Below, piece by piece: positions 19,633 through 28,544 of a stretch of 40,134 bases of DNA. Position 1 is the stretch's first letter, and each line of letters begins with the position of its first letter. This DNA comes from Pirellulaceae bacterium. GTDB taxonomy: Bacteria > Planctomycetota > Planctomycetia > Pirellulales > Pirellulaceae. Made by a program: the position numbers and the translations under genes. A model generated the notes under the pieces. It was not told the origin of the DNA, did not search any database, and worked only from the letters and a program-made list of their open reading frames with translations. Location of the stretch: assembly GCA_030748485.1 (NCBI GenBank), contig JASMLW010000550.1:1-40134 (forward strand), given 5' to 3'.

Positions 19633-22600
19633 ATGCGAACTCATTGGCTTGCGGGGCCGGCCGCGCTGATCGTTTTGACGGCATGGTCTACGACCGTCGC
19701 GGCGCAAGAAACGACGGTGGCTTTCGACCGCGACGTTGCGCCCATCCTGATCGACCATTGTTTGGACTGCCACAGCGGAGGCGAACCAAAAGGCGAGCTC
19801 GACCTCACCACCGCGGCGTCGGCGAGCAAAGGCGGTGAAACGGGGGCGGCGATCGTTCCGAGTCAGCCGGAGAAGAGCCCTCTCTTGCGACGCATTGCAG
19901 CTCGTGAAATGCCGCCCAAGAAACAACTCGCCAAAGCCGAGATTCAAGTTCTCCGCAAATGGATCGCCGGCGGGGCCAAGTGGGGAACGGATCCGATCGA
20001 CCCATTTCGCACGACGACAGTCAAGCGGGCCGGTTACAACTGGTGGGCGCTGCAGCCGGTGCGTCGACCAGAAGTTCCACCAGTCAAGTCGAGCGGGCTG
20101 GTGCGGAATCCCATCGACAACTTTGTCCTGAAACAGCTCGAACGCCGGAAACTCACCCGTTCGTCCGCCGCCGCGCCGAGAACGATCGTCCGCCGCTTGT
20201 ACTTCGACTTGATCGGACTGCCCCCCACGCCGACGGAAGTGACGAACTTTGAACGAGCAGCGCGGCGGGACCGAAAGGCGGCCATCGACGAGTTGGTCGA
20301 CCGGCTGCTCGCTTCGCCGCATTTCGGCGAGCGCTGGGGACGGCATTGGTTGGACGTGGTGCGGTTCGGCGAAAGCCAGGGATTCGAACGCGACAAACTG
20401 CGCCCCAACGCATGGCGGTATCGCGATTGGGTAATCGACGCCTTCAACAAGGATCTGCCGTACGACGAATTCGTCCGTCTGCAACTGGCCGGCGACATCC
20501 TCTCTCCCGATGATCCGCAAGCGATCACCGCCACCGGGTTCCTGGTCGCCGGTCCATGGGACGAGGTCGGCCAGAACCAGCGCAGCGCCGCGATGAAAGC
20601 CGTCGTCCGGCAAGACGAGATCGAGGACTACGTGGGCACGATCGGCCAGACGTTTCTTGGCTTGACGCTCAACTGCGCTCGCTGCCACGATCATAAATTC
20701 GATCCCATTCGCCAGCGCGAGTATTACCAGCTCGCCGCAACGGTAGCCGGCGTGCATCACGGTCAACGGGAGGTCAATTCTCAGGCCAACCGGCTCCGTC
20801 TCAACCAGATCGACAACGAAGTGCGGACGATCGAGGCCGAGATCGCCGAGTTGGACGGTGTGGTTCGCAACCGGCTTCGCAAGCTGGCCGATGCGAATAG
20901 CGACGATTTGCCGCCCCGCGTTCGACCGCTGGCGCGATGGGACTTTGAAAAAGATACTCGCGACGTGATCGGTGAAGTGCACGCCGTTCAACACCCCCAA
21001 GCGAAGGTCGCCGCCGGTCGCCTGATTCTGGACGCGGAAACCGGTTACGCCGCCAGCCATACGCAGAAGACGAGACTGCGAGAGAAGACGCTCGAAGTGT
21101 GGGTCCGCCTGGATGGGCTAAAGCAACGCGGTGGATCGGCGATGACCGTGCATCACAAGAGTGGCGCATTCGACGCCATCGTGTTTGGCGAGCGGGAGCC
21201 GGGAAAGTGGATGCCCGGCAGCGACTTCCACAAACGAACGAAAAACCTGGACGCTCCGCCTGAAACCGAAGCGGCCGACAGCTTCGTCCACCTGGCGATC
21301 TCCTATCACGCCGATGGCGCGATCGCGTGTTTTCGAAACGGCGAGCCGTACGGGAAGCCGTATCCATCGGACGGACCTCAACTCTACGATCCAGGTGAAT
21401 GGTATGTGATGTTTGGGCTCCGCAATGGCGGACCGGCCGCGCAGCGTCAACTGCGCGGTCTGCTCGAGACAGCTCAACTGTACAACCGCGCTTTGTCAGC
21501 TGAACAGGTGCGAGCCTCGTTCGATTGCGAACAGGCGGCGATCACGCACAACTCGATCCTGGCGGCCTTGACGAACGACGAGAGAAAACGGCGAGAGGAA
21601 CTACACAGCTCGCTAGTGCGACTCATTGAGCAGCGCAAGCAACACGAAGCTCGCTCCGTCTACGTCGTCGCAGCCGAGAAACCAAAGACCGCCTTCGTCC
21701 TCCACCGCGGCAACCCGGCTCAGAGACGCGAGCAGGTCGCGCCCGGCGGTGTCGCCGCGCTGGCCGGAAAGAGCCCCCACTTTCAACTCGCGGTCGACGC
21801 CGGCGACAGCGAGCGACGCCGCGAATTAGCTTCCTGGATCACGTCAGAACTGAACCCGCTGTTCAGTCGGGTTATCGTCAACCGGCTGTGGCACTACCAC
21901 TTCGGATCGGGGATCGTCGAGACGCCGAACGACTTTGGATTCAACGGCGGGCGACCGAGCCACCCGCAGTTGCTCGATTGGCTGGCGGCGGAGTTGGTCA
22001 AATCCGACTGGAGCCTCAAGCACATCCACCGCTTGATCGTCACGTCGGGTGTCTATCTGCAGTCATCCCGGTTTCGCGAGGCGCCGTCGCGCGTCGACGC
22101 CAACAATCGCTCGCTCTGGAGAATGAACCCACAGCGGCTGGAAGCCGAAGCCCTTCGCGACTCGATCCTGCATGTGAGCGGACAGCTCAACCGGCAGTAC
22201 GGCGGCCCGCCCTACCGAGACTTCAAGACGTTTGTGAACAACACGCAGTTCTACGAGATCATCGATCCCGATACGCCGGACGCCTACCGGCGGACGGTCT
22301 ACCGCGCGTGGATTCGGTCCGGCCGCAGCCCGTTGCTGGACGCTTTCGACTGCCCCGATCCCTCCACGACCGCGCCTCGGCGGGCGGTGACGACGACGCC
22401 CGTCCAATCGCTCGCGCTGTTGAACAACTCATTCGTGCTGCGGATGGCCGATCGATTCGCCGATCGAGTCGCCAAGGTGGCCGGAGACGACGCGGCCCGC
22501 CAAGCCGATTCAGTTTACCGTTTCGCCTACGGACGCTCGCCCGCCCCCACCGAGTTGGAGCCGCTCACCACTTTCATCGCCGAACACGGTCTGCCGGCCT

Positions 22601-22647
22601 TCTGTCGCGTCGTGTTCAACAGCAACGAATTCATCCATGTCGACTGA
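19633..22647 (+). CDS. Secreted PSCyt1-DUF1549-LamG-DUF1553 protein
   Basis: This is a 1004-residue planctomycete-type exported protein. After a signal peptide (ALIVLTAWSTTVAA) comes a planctomycete cytochrome c domain with a haem-binding CLDCH at residues 43-47 and the distal MPPKKQLAKAE. DUF1549 follows (about 135-420: RRLYFDLIGLPPTP, HFGERWGRHWLDVVRFGES) and contains a second CxxCH, CARCHDHKFDP, at 348-352. About residues 440-620 form a LamG/concanavalin-like beta-sandwich (LEVWVRLDGL, FVHLAISYHADGAIACFRNGEPYG). DUF1553 fills about 725-985 (FSRVIVNRLWHYHFGSGIV). The start ATG 19633 has an AAGAAGAG ribosome site. Proteins of this kind pair with a DUF1501 protein and are thought to act on polysaccharides or in periplasmic electron transfer, but the reaction is unproven. 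It is separated from the DUF1501 gene by 32 bases. Confidence 0.94.
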   Translation: MRTHWLAGPAALIVLTAWSTTVAAQETTVAFDRDVAPILIDHCLDCHSGGEPKGELDLTTAASASKGGETGAAIVPSQPEKSPLLRRIAAREMPPKKQLAKAEIQVLRKWIAGGAKWGTDPIDPFRTTTVKRAGYNWWALQPVRRPEVPPVKSSGLVRNPIDNFVLKQLERRKLTRSSAAAPRTIVRRLYFDLIGLPPTPTEVTNFERAARRDRKAAIDELVDRLLASPHFGERWGRHWLDVVRFGESQGFERDKLRPNAWRYRDWVIDAFNKDLPYDEFVRLQLAGDILSPDDPQAITATGFLVAGPWDEVGQNQRSAAMKAVVRQDEIEDYVGTIGQTFLGLTLNCARCHDHKFDPIRQREYYQLAATVAGVHHGQREVNSQANRLRLNQIDNEVRTIEAEIAELDGVVRNRLRKLADANSDDLPPRVRPLARWDFEKDTRDVIGEVHAVQHPQAKVAAGRLILDAETGYAASHTQKTRLREKTLEVWVRLDGLKQRGGSAMTVHHKSGAFDAIVFGEREPGKWMPGSDFHKRTKNLDAPPETEAADSFVHLAISYHADGAIACFRNGEPYGKPYPSDGPQLYDPGEWYVMFGLRNGGPAAQRQLRGLLETAQLYNRALSAEQVRASFDCEQAAITHNSILAALTNDERKRREELHSSLVRLIEQRKQHEARSVYVVAAEKPKTAFVLHRGNPAQRREQVAPGGVAALAGKSPHFQLAVDAGDSERRRELASWITSELNPLFSRVIVNRLWHYHFGSGIVETPNDFGFNGGRPSHPQLLDWLAAELVKSDWSLKHIHRLIVTSGVYLQSSRFREAPSRVDANNRSLWRMNPQRLEAEALRDSILHVSGQLNRQYGGPPYRDFKTFVNNTQFYEIIDPDTPDAYRRTVYRAWIRSGRSPLLDAFDCPDPSTTAPRRAVTTTPVQSLALLNNSFVLRMADRFADRVAKVAGDDAARQADSVYRFAYGRSPAPTELEPLTTFIAEHGLPAFCRVVFNSNEFIHVD

Positions 22648-22658
22648 CCCTATGAACT

Positions 22659-22694
22659 CGAACGAATGACCGCGAACGAATGACCGCGAACGAA
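22659..22694. repeat. 14-bp tandem duplication carrying the DUF1501 start codon
   Basis: CGAACGAATGACCG occurs at 22659-22672 and 22673-22686, with eight bases of a third copy to 22694. The ATG in the second copy is the DUF1501 start (22680). The ATG of the first copy opens a five-codon frame whose TGA overlaps that start. Confidence 0.88.
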
Positions 22695-24128
22695 AACCAC
22701 CCGCCCAGCGTCATCGACCGTCGCGGCTTCCTCTCCTTCTCGACTGCGGGAATCGGAGCCGTCGCGCTCGGTGAACTCCTCAGCCGCGACGGTGAGGCGC
22801 GAGCCGAGTCGCCCGAGAACTCGACTTGGCCGCACCACGAGCCGCGAGCCAAACGGGTCATCCACATCGTCGCTTGCGGAGGAGTTAGTCAGGTCGACAC
22901 GTTCGACTACAAGCCGAGTCTTGAGAACCTTCATGGCAAGTCGCTCGTCAGCGATGAACGCCCCGACGTTTTCTTTGGGCAAGTGGGGCTGCTCCGCAAA
23001 AGCGATTGGAAGTTCAAGCAGCGCGGACAGAGTGGGCTTTGGATTTCCGAGCTCTTCCCGCAACTGGCGAAAGTCGCCGACGAGCTGACCGTCATTCGAT
23101 CGATGCACGCCGACACGTCAAATCACACGCCGGCCACTTTCCAACAGAATACGGGCTTCCGTTTGAACGGGTTTCCGACGGTGGGAGCCTGGCTGGCGCA
23201 CGGGATGGGGCATGGAACGGAAGACTTGCCGCCCTATATCGTCTTGCCGGATCCCCGTGGATTGCCGGCCGGCGGATCGATCAACTGGAGCAACGGATTC
23301 TTGCCGGCGCAAAACCAAGGCGTCACCGTGAGCAGCTCCGGCACGCCCATTCAAGATCTCTTTCCCGCCCGCGAGATACCGCGGAAGACCGAGCGGGCGA
23401 GCCGCGATTTGTTGGCCGAGTTGAATCGCCGCCACCTGGCTGAGCGAGGAGCCAGTGACTTATTGACAGCTCGCATTCGCAGTTATCAACTGGCTGCGCG
23501 AATGCAGACGGTCGTGCCTGAAGTCTCGAATCTCGATTCCGAAACGGCGGACACGCACCGGCTGTACGGGATCGGCGGGAAGCAAACTGATGACTTCGCC
23601 CGCAGCTGCCTGCTGGCTCGACGCTTTCTCCAACGCGGCGTCCGTTTTGTCCAGGTGTTTTCCGGGGGAGCGTTTGGCAAGCCGCGCATCAATTGGGATG
23701 GCCACGAAGACATGGCCAAGAATCACGGCCGCGAAGCGGGGCGGATCGACCAGCCGATCGCCGGGTTAATTCAAGACCTGCGGCAGCGAGGCATGCTGGA
23801 CGATACGCTCGTCTTGTTCACGTCGGAATTCGGCCGAACTCCATTCACGCAGTCGGCCGCCAACGTCGTCGGAGCCGGTCGGGACCACAACGAAAAAGGC
23901 TTCAGCGTGTGGATTGCCGGCGGCGGCGCCAAACCTGGCATCGCCTACGGAACAACCGACGACGTAGGCTGGCACGCCGTTGAAAACCGAGTTCCCTGGC
24001 ACGATCTCCACGCCACCGTCCTTCACTTGCTGGGAATTGATCACGAACGCCTGACGTTCTACCACAACGGCATCCATCGTCGTCTAACCAACGTCCACGG
24101 CGACGCAGTCCACGATCTGATCGCGTAG
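22680..24128 (+). CDS. Tat-exported DUF1501 protein
   Basis: The 482-residue protein starts with a twin-arginine signal, DRRGFLSFSTAGIGAVALGE, so it should be exported folded by Tat. The mature part has the DUF1501 pattern of the sulfatase/alkaline-phosphatase fold: IHIVACGGVSQVDTFDYKP near the start, FVQVFSGGAFGKPRINWDGH in the middle, and LFTSEFGRTPFTQ and GRDHNEKGFSVWIAGGG, where Asp, His and Glu residues could hold metals. The usual catalytic Ser/Cys/Thr position of the superfamily is not obvious by eye. It lies 32 bases after the PSCyt1/DUF1553 gene, the standard pairing in planctomycetes. The start is ATG 22680; an ATG 14 bases earlier is in another frame and stops at once. Function is unproven. 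Confidence 0.92.
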   Translation: MTANENHPPSVIDRRGFLSFSTAGIGAVALGELLSRDGEARAESPENSTWPHHEPRAKRVIHIVACGGVSQVDTFDYKPSLENLHGKSLVSDERPDVFFGQVGLLRKSDWKFKQRGQSGLWISELFPQLAKVADELTVIRSMHADTSNHTPATFQQNTGFRLNGFPTVGAWLAHGMGHGTEDLPPYIVLPDPRGLPAGGSINWSNGFLPAQNQGVTVSSSGTPIQDLFPAREIPRKTERASRDLLAELNRRHLAERGASDLLTARIRSYQLAARMQTVVPEVSNLDSETADTHRLYGIGGKQTDDFARSCLLARRFLQRGVRFVQVFSGGAFGKPRINWDGHEDMAKNHGREAGRIDQPIAGLIQDLRQRGMLDDTLVLFTSEFGRTPFTQSAANVVGAGRDHNEKGFSVWIAGGGAKPGIAYGTTDDVGWHAVENRVPWHDLHATVLHLLGIDHERLTFYHNGIHRRLTNVHGDAVHDLIA

Positions 24129-24136
24129 ACTCGACG

Positions 24137-24162
24137 CGCCAATGCACGAGTGCGTTCAGGCG
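24137..24162. terminator. Imperfect hairpin between convergent genes
   Basis: AATGCAC (24141-24147) can pair with GTGCGTT (24150-24156) with one T-G pair, and CGCC (24137-24140) with GGCG (24159-24162) after a two-base bulge. It lies between the DUF1501 stop and the opposing transporter stop, where a two-way terminator is expected. The loop is very short, so some pairs would open. This is a weak call. Confidence 0.3.
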
Positions 24163-25403
24163 TTCGACTTCGGCTCGTAGTCCTTGCCCCCGCGAGCGGC
24201 CAGCAAGACGCAGAGCAAGCCGACGAGCATCAACACGGCGGCCACCAAGTAGGGGCAGTTGAGGTCGGCTTTGAGCATGGGGATCGAGACGGCGGCCCCG
24301 ACAATGCGGGCCATCGAACTGACGCTTTGACCGACGCCGAGAATCATCCCTTGCCTCGCCGGGTCGGAGCGCCGCGACAGCAGCGCGTTCAGCGACGGCT
24401 GCATGAATGAGAAGCCGGCGACCACGACGCCGAGGGCGACGAACAGAATCGGCACAGACTTGGCCTGCAATGCGTACAGCGTGAGCAGGAAACCGGCGAC
24501 CTCCAGCACGGCTCCGCTCGCCGCCATCGCCCCGTCGGAAATGCGCCCCGACAGCCGTCTGACGATTCCACCTTGCACGAGCGAAAGCGTGACGCCGATA
24601 AAGGCGTACGTCAAACAGATGCTCCGCCACTCGAATTGAAACGGGCTGTCCGGCGCGGCCTCGCCGCCCTTGATCAACATCGAAAGCGTCGTTTCAAAGT
24701 TGGCGAACGAAAAAATGCAGATGAAGATCGAGATGAGCACCAGGACGATCGAGCCGGTCGCCACGGCGTGCTTGAATCCGCCGACATCGAGAATCGACTT
24801 GCCCGCATTTTCACTGCCCTCATGCCGCGACTCGGGGAGTCGAAAGATCGCCAGCAACAGCGCGACGGCGGAGATGATCGCCGCCGCGTAGCCCGGCCAC
24901 GGACCGGGAGCTCCCTGCCCGCTCGGCACGGCCAGCAGCCCGAACAGCGGCCCCAGCGTGAACCCCAGGCCGAACGCCATGCCGATCAGGGCCATTCCTT
25001 TGGAGCGCTTTTCGACGGTGGTGCAATCCGCGATGTACGCCTGGGCGGTGGAAATCGTGGCTCCCGTGACACCGGCTCCAATTCTCGCCACAAACAACAA
25101 CACCAGACTCTGCGCTTCCGTCGCGATTCCAAACAATGCGTAGAACACGACCGAACCGAACAAGCCGACAAGCAGCACGGGCCGGCGGCCAATCGAGTCG
25201 GAAACGCGACCCCAGATCGGCGCGAAAAAGAATTGCATGAACGAAAAACTGGCCATCAACAGACCCAACTGCCAGCCCGCTTGGTCGGCGCTGAATTGCT
25301 GCGCGTAAAGAGGCAACAGGGGGAGCACCATTCCAAACCCGAGCAGGTCGATGAAGACCGTCAGGAAAATGACGCCGAGAGAGCCGGTTCGTGCCGTGTT
25401 CAT
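24156..25403 (-). CDS. MFS drug/metabolite transporter, TetA-like (DHA1 type)
   Basis: The 415-residue inner-membrane protein has the twelve-helix pattern of the major facilitator superfamily. Helix 1 reads IFLTVFIDLLGFGMVLPLLP with an Asp at residue 19, as in TetA-like antiporters. Motif A is intact as GRVSDSIGRRPVLL (65-78), and helix 5 carries GFTLGPLFGLL, a motif C-like antiporter signature. A second-half motif appears as GRISDG. Such proteins exchange protons for drugs or small metabolites; no regulator gene sits beside it, so drug efflux is only a family-based guess. It is transcribed divergently from the PaaK-like gene over a 170-base gap. Confidence 0.92.
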   Translation of the reverse strand: MNTARTGSLGVIFLTVFIDLLGFGMVLPLLPLYAQQFSADQAGWQLGLLMASFSFMQFFFAPIWGRVSDSIGRRPVLLVGLFGSVVFYALFGIATEAQSLVLLFVARIGAGVTGATISTAQAYIADCTTVEKRSKGMALIGMAFGLGFTLGPLFGLLAVPSGQGAPGPWPGYAAAIISAVALLLAIFRLPESRHEGSENAGKSILDVGGFKHAVATGSIVLVLISIFICIFSFANFETTLSMLIKGGEAAPDSPFQFEWRSICLTYAFIGVTLSLVQGGIVRRLSGRISDGAMAASGAVLEVAGFLLTLYALQAKSVPILFVALGVVVAGFSFMQPSLNALLSRRSDPARQGMILGVGQSVSSMARIVGAAVSIPMLKADLNCPYLVAAVLMLVGLLCVLLAARGGKDYEPKSNA

Positions 25404-25573
25404 AAGTGCGGAGGGTCTTGTGGAGTTGGCGGCAATCTGCGGCTCGCTTTATGGTCGAGCCCGAGCTCGCACTCCAATCCGCACTCCGCACCTTCGCAAC
25501 CATTCTAGTTGGCGTCTCAACCGACGGGAGTGGGGAGTGGGTGACTCGCGGAACCTGCGTTATCATTGCAGCC

Positions 25574-26857
25574 ATGTTGACCACCACGTTTGACGAACGA
25601 CGAAGATTGGAGCAGTTGCCGCCCGTTGAGTTGGCCGACCACCAGCTCAACCGTCTCAACGCATTGCTGGGGCGAATCCTGCCGCACAACCGGTTCTACA
25701 CCGAGCGGATGACGGATATCGCGACGCCCCTCAGTTCGCTCGAACAACTAAATGACCTGCCGTTCACGTTCAAGGACGACCTGGTCAACAATCCGCTCGG
25801 CGGGGACTTCGCCTCCAATGTGACGTTCCCGATCGAGCAATATGTCAGGTTTCACCGCACGTCGGGGACGCGGGGTCGTCCGATGGTGGTGCTCGACACG
25901 GCCGACGATTGGCAATGGTGGATCGACACGTGGCAGTTCGTCTTCGACGCGGCCGAGCTGGGACCTGAAGACCGCGTCATGCTGGCGTTCTCATTCGGCC
26001 CTTTCATTGGCTTTTGGAGCGCTCACGACGCGGCGATCGCCCGCGGCGCCCTGGTGATTCCCGGCGGTGGGCTCAACACGATCGGCCGTTTGGAGCTGAT
26101 TCGGTCCAGCCGGACATCGACGCTGTTGTGCACGCCCAGCTACGCGATGCACATGGCCGAAGCGGCCCAAGACAACCAGATCGACGCCGCCGCACTCGAC
26201 GTCCGCCGGATCATCGTCGCCGGCGAACCGGGAGGCTCGATTCCGTCAATCCGCGATCGCATCGGCGCCGCCTGGAATGCTCGCGTCATCGACCAGGGCG
26301 GAGCCTCCGAACTCGGACCTTGGGGCTACGCCGATCCCGCCGGCCGCGGCTTGTACGTCAACGAATCTGAGTTCATCGCCGAGTTCCTGTCGGTCGAGAC
26401 CGGACAGGCGGCGGGCGAAGGCGAGCTGTCGGAACTCGTACTCACCACGCTCGGCCGCGCCGGCAGCCCGGTCATTCGATATCGCACGGGGGATCTCGTG
26501 CGGCCGACATGGAATGTCGACGGCGACAATCATTTTGTACTGCTGGACGGTGGAGTCCTGGGACGCTGCGACGACATGATGATCATTCGCGGCGTCAACG
26601 TCTTTCCCAGTTCAGTCGAACAGATTCTGCGGAGCTTTCCCGAGGTCATCGAATACCGCATGACCGCGTTGCGAGACGGCGAAATGGATGCGCTGTCGGT
26701 GGAAATCGAAGATCGACTCAACGCGCCTGAGCGAGTTGCGAAAGAGCTTCAACTTCGCCTGGGACTGCGCGTCGAAGTCCGCGCTGTCGAGATCGGTTCA
26801 CTGCCTCGCTTCGAAACGAATGGCAGACGCTTCGTCGATCGTCGCCGCGAAGGCTGA
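25574..26857 (+). CDS. PaaK-like AMP-forming acyl-CoA ligase family protein with Lys-to-Asn change
   Basis: The likely start is ATG 25574, giving 427 residues; the frame is open to 25406 but that part is not protein-like. It has the phenylacetate-CoA ligase layout: the P-loop TSGTRGRP (96-103), the acceptor motif GGASELGPWGY (242-252), GSPVIRYRTGDLV and a C-terminal subdomain with DMMIIRGVNVFPSSVEQIL. The family activates carboxylic acids as acyl-AMP and then forms CoA thioesters. The segment that normally ends in a catalytic lysine reads LPRFETNGRRF, with Asn416 in that place, so the adenylation half-reaction may be weak or lost. The stop overlaps the next start by one base (TGATG). It could be a partner or regulatory enzyme, or an unusual ligase. 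Confidence 0.86.
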   Translation: MLTTTFDERRRLEQLPPVELADHQLNRLNALLGRILPHNRFYTERMTDIATPLSSLEQLNDLPFTFKDDLVNNPLGGDFASNVTFPIEQYVRFHRTSGTRGRPMVVLDTADDWQWWIDTWQFVFDAAELGPEDRVMLAFSFGPFIGFWSAHDAAIARGALVIPGGGLNTIGRLELIRSSRTSTLLCTPSYAMHMAEAAQDNQIDAAALDVRRIIVAGEPGGSIPSIRDRIGAAWNARVIDQGGASELGPWGYADPAGRGLYVNESEFIAEFLSVETGQAAGEGELSELVLTTLGRAGSPVIRYRTGDLVRPTWNVDGDNHFVLLDGGVLGRCDDMMIIRGVNVFPSSVEQILRSFPEVIEYRMTALRDGEMDALSVEIEDRLNAPERVAKELQLRLGLRVEVRAVEIGSLPRFETNGRRFVDRRREG

Positions 26858-28155
26858 TGCGATCGAATTCTTCAAAACTCAAACAGCACGCCATCACGAT
26901 GCCACTAACGCCAAGCCATTTGGACAAGCTGCGAGCCCAGTTTCCTGCGCTGGCCCGACAAGTAAACGGCCACGCGGCGGCTTACTTCGATGGACCCGGA
27001 GGCACGCAGACGCCGCAGTGTGTGATCGATGCGGTCAGCCACTACCTGGCTCATCTGAACGCCAACCACGAGGGGAGATTTGCGACCAGTCGGGAGAGCG
27101 ATGAACTGCTCGACAAGGCTCATCGCGCCGCCGCGGACTTCGTCGGCAGCGACGACCCCGACACCGTCGCCTTCGGGCCCAACATGACGACCTTAACGAT
27201 GTCACTCTCCCGCAGCCTCGCCAGAACTTGGAAGGCGGGCGATGAGGTGATCGTGACGCGTCTCGATCACGACGCGAACTACTCGCCATGGACGTTGGCG
27301 GCGGCGGACGCCGGAGCCGAAGTCAAGGTCGTGGAGTTCTCGCACGCCGACTGCACCCTCGATCTCGAGCAATACCGATCGCTGTTGAGCGACCGCACCA
27401 AGCTGGTGGCGATCGGCTGCGCATCCAACGCCGTGGGCACGCTCAATCCAGTCAAAGAGATGATCCAACAGGCTCGCAGCGTGGGCGCGACGGTGTTTCT
27501 CGACGCCGTGCATTACGCGCCGCACGCGTTGATCGACGTGGTCGATTGGGACTGTGACTTCCTGGCTTGTTCGGCCTACAAGTTCTTCGGCCCGCACGTC
27601 GGCATGCTATGGGGTCGCCGCGAACTGCTCGACAATCTATTCGCATACAAGCTTCGCCCCGCGGCTGATTCGCTACCGGGCAAATGGATGACCGGAACGC
27701 AGAACCACGAAGGGCTCGCCGGCGCCTTGGCGGCGATCGATTACATCGCCGACTTGGGCCGGGAGGCGAGCGGCGAGCGATCGCTCGGCCGCCGCGAGGC
27801 GCTGGTCGCGGCCTACTCGGCGATCGCCCAGTACGAGAATCAACTGTGCCGGCAATTGATGGACGGCTTGCGAGCCATCGACGGGATGCGAATTTGGGGC
27901 GTCGACGACGATCGGCGAATGGACCAACGGTTGCCGACGCTGGCCGTGACCCATCCCAACAAGAACGCCGCGGAGATCGCCGACTTCGTCGGTGCGCGGG
28001 GCTGCTTTGTTTGGGACGGGCATTACTACGCGATCAATCTCACCGAAGAACTGGGGCTCGAGCCGCACGGTATGGTGAGAATTGGCTTGGTGCACTACAA
28101 CACGTCCGACGAGGTGGACAGATTGTTAACTGCTCTCAGCGAGTGCGTGGGATGA
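26857..28155 (+). CDS. Class V aminotransferase-fold PLP protein (VC1184-type, cysteine-desulfurase-like)
   Basis: The protein is 432 residues from ATG 26857, or 418 from ATG 26899; the first ATG overlaps the upstream stop. The sequence FPALARQVNGHAAAYFDGPGGTQTP and RFATSRESDELL match the TIGR01976/VC1184 branch of the cysteine desulfurase family. The PLP lysine is Lys242 in SAYKFFGPHVGMLWGRR, with Asp in FLDAVHYAPH binding the pyridine nitrogen and LDHDANYSPW before it. The place of the SufS-type catalytic cysteine reads WDGHYYAINL, without Cys, so cysteine desulfuration by the normal persulfide route is unlikely. The reaction is unknown. Its stop overlaps the DUF971 start in ATGA, so the three genes are probably translated together. 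Confidence 0.88.
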   Translation: MRSNSSKLKQHAITMPLTPSHLDKLRAQFPALARQVNGHAAAYFDGPGGTQTPQCVIDAVSHYLAHLNANHEGRFATSRESDELLDKAHRAAADFVGSDDPDTVAFGPNMTTLTMSLSRSLARTWKAGDEVIVTRLDHDANYSPWTLAAADAGAEVKVVEFSHADCTLDLEQYRSLLSDRTKLVAIGCASNAVGTLNPVKEMIQQARSVGATVFLDAVHYAPHALIDVVDWDCDFLACSAYKFFGPHVGMLWGRRELLDNLFAYKLRPAADSLPGKWMTGTQNHEGLAGALAAIDYIADLGREASGERSLGRREALVAAYSAIAQYENQLCRQLMDGLRAIDGMRIWGVDDDRRMDQRLPTLAVTHPNKNAAEIADFVGARGCFVWDGHYYAINLTEELGLEPHGMVRIGLVHYNTSDEVDRLLTALSECVG

Positions 28156-28475
28156 CGATGACGCCGACGAAACTGGATCTGGACAAGGCGGAGCGGCGGC
28201 TGTTGATCGACTGGTCGGACGGTTCTCGACGCGCCTATACGATCGCCGAACTGCGCGATCAATGCCCCTGCGCCACCTGTCGCGAAAAAGCCGACGCCGA
28301 CGCGCAGCAAGAACCCGACTTGCTGCCGATCATCAGTCCCGAAGAAGCCCGCCCGCTGGAAATCCTCGGTATGCAACCAATGGGATCGTACGCCTACAGC
28401 ATCGAATTCAGCGACGGCCATGACACGGGCATCTACTCACTCGAGTTGCTCAGCGAAATCGGGACCGAGGTGTAA
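28152..28475 (+). CDS. DUF971 (gamma-butyrobetaine hydroxylase N-domain-like) protein
   Basis: This 107-residue protein starts at ATG 28152, four bases inside the preceding gene's end. It shows the DUF971 pattern: a beta-rich N-terminus (LLIDWSDGSRRAYTI), LRDQCPCATCRE with Cys38, Cys40 and Cys43, and a closing SYAYSIEFSDGHDTGIYSLELL with His90. The Cys and His residues likely bind zinc, as in the N-terminal domain of gamma-butyrobetaine hydroxylase. Stand-alone DUF971 proteins often occur beside Mrp/ApbC-type iron-sulfur carriers, but none is seen here. Its tie to a PLP enzyme and a ligase-like protein is notable; the role is unknown. Confidence 0.9.
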   Translation: MTMTPTKLDLDKAERRLLIDWSDGSRRAYTIAELRDQCPCATCREKADADAQQEPDLLPIISPEEARPLEILGMQPMGSYAYSIEFSDGHDTGIYSLELLSEIGTEV

Positions 28476-28544
28476 AGCGCACGGTTGCCGACGGCGAGGG
28501 TGATGCAAACCGCACGTTCGCGCCCGGTCCTCCAAGAGTGCGAC

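Noticed and set aside
19579..21060. Minus-strand open frame of about 490 residues opposite the PSCyt1 gene
   Set aside because: The plus-strand frame has a signal peptide, CxxCH motifs and known domains, so the antisense frame is a shadow.
26857..28155. Annotation as a true cysteine desulfurase
   Set aside because: The region of the catalytic cysteine reads GHYYA with no cysteine, which fits the VC1184-type branch instead.
28476..28544. CGGTT / AACCG hairpin as terminator between convergent genes
   Set aside because: Only five clean pairs with a long loop and no T-run; too weak to call.
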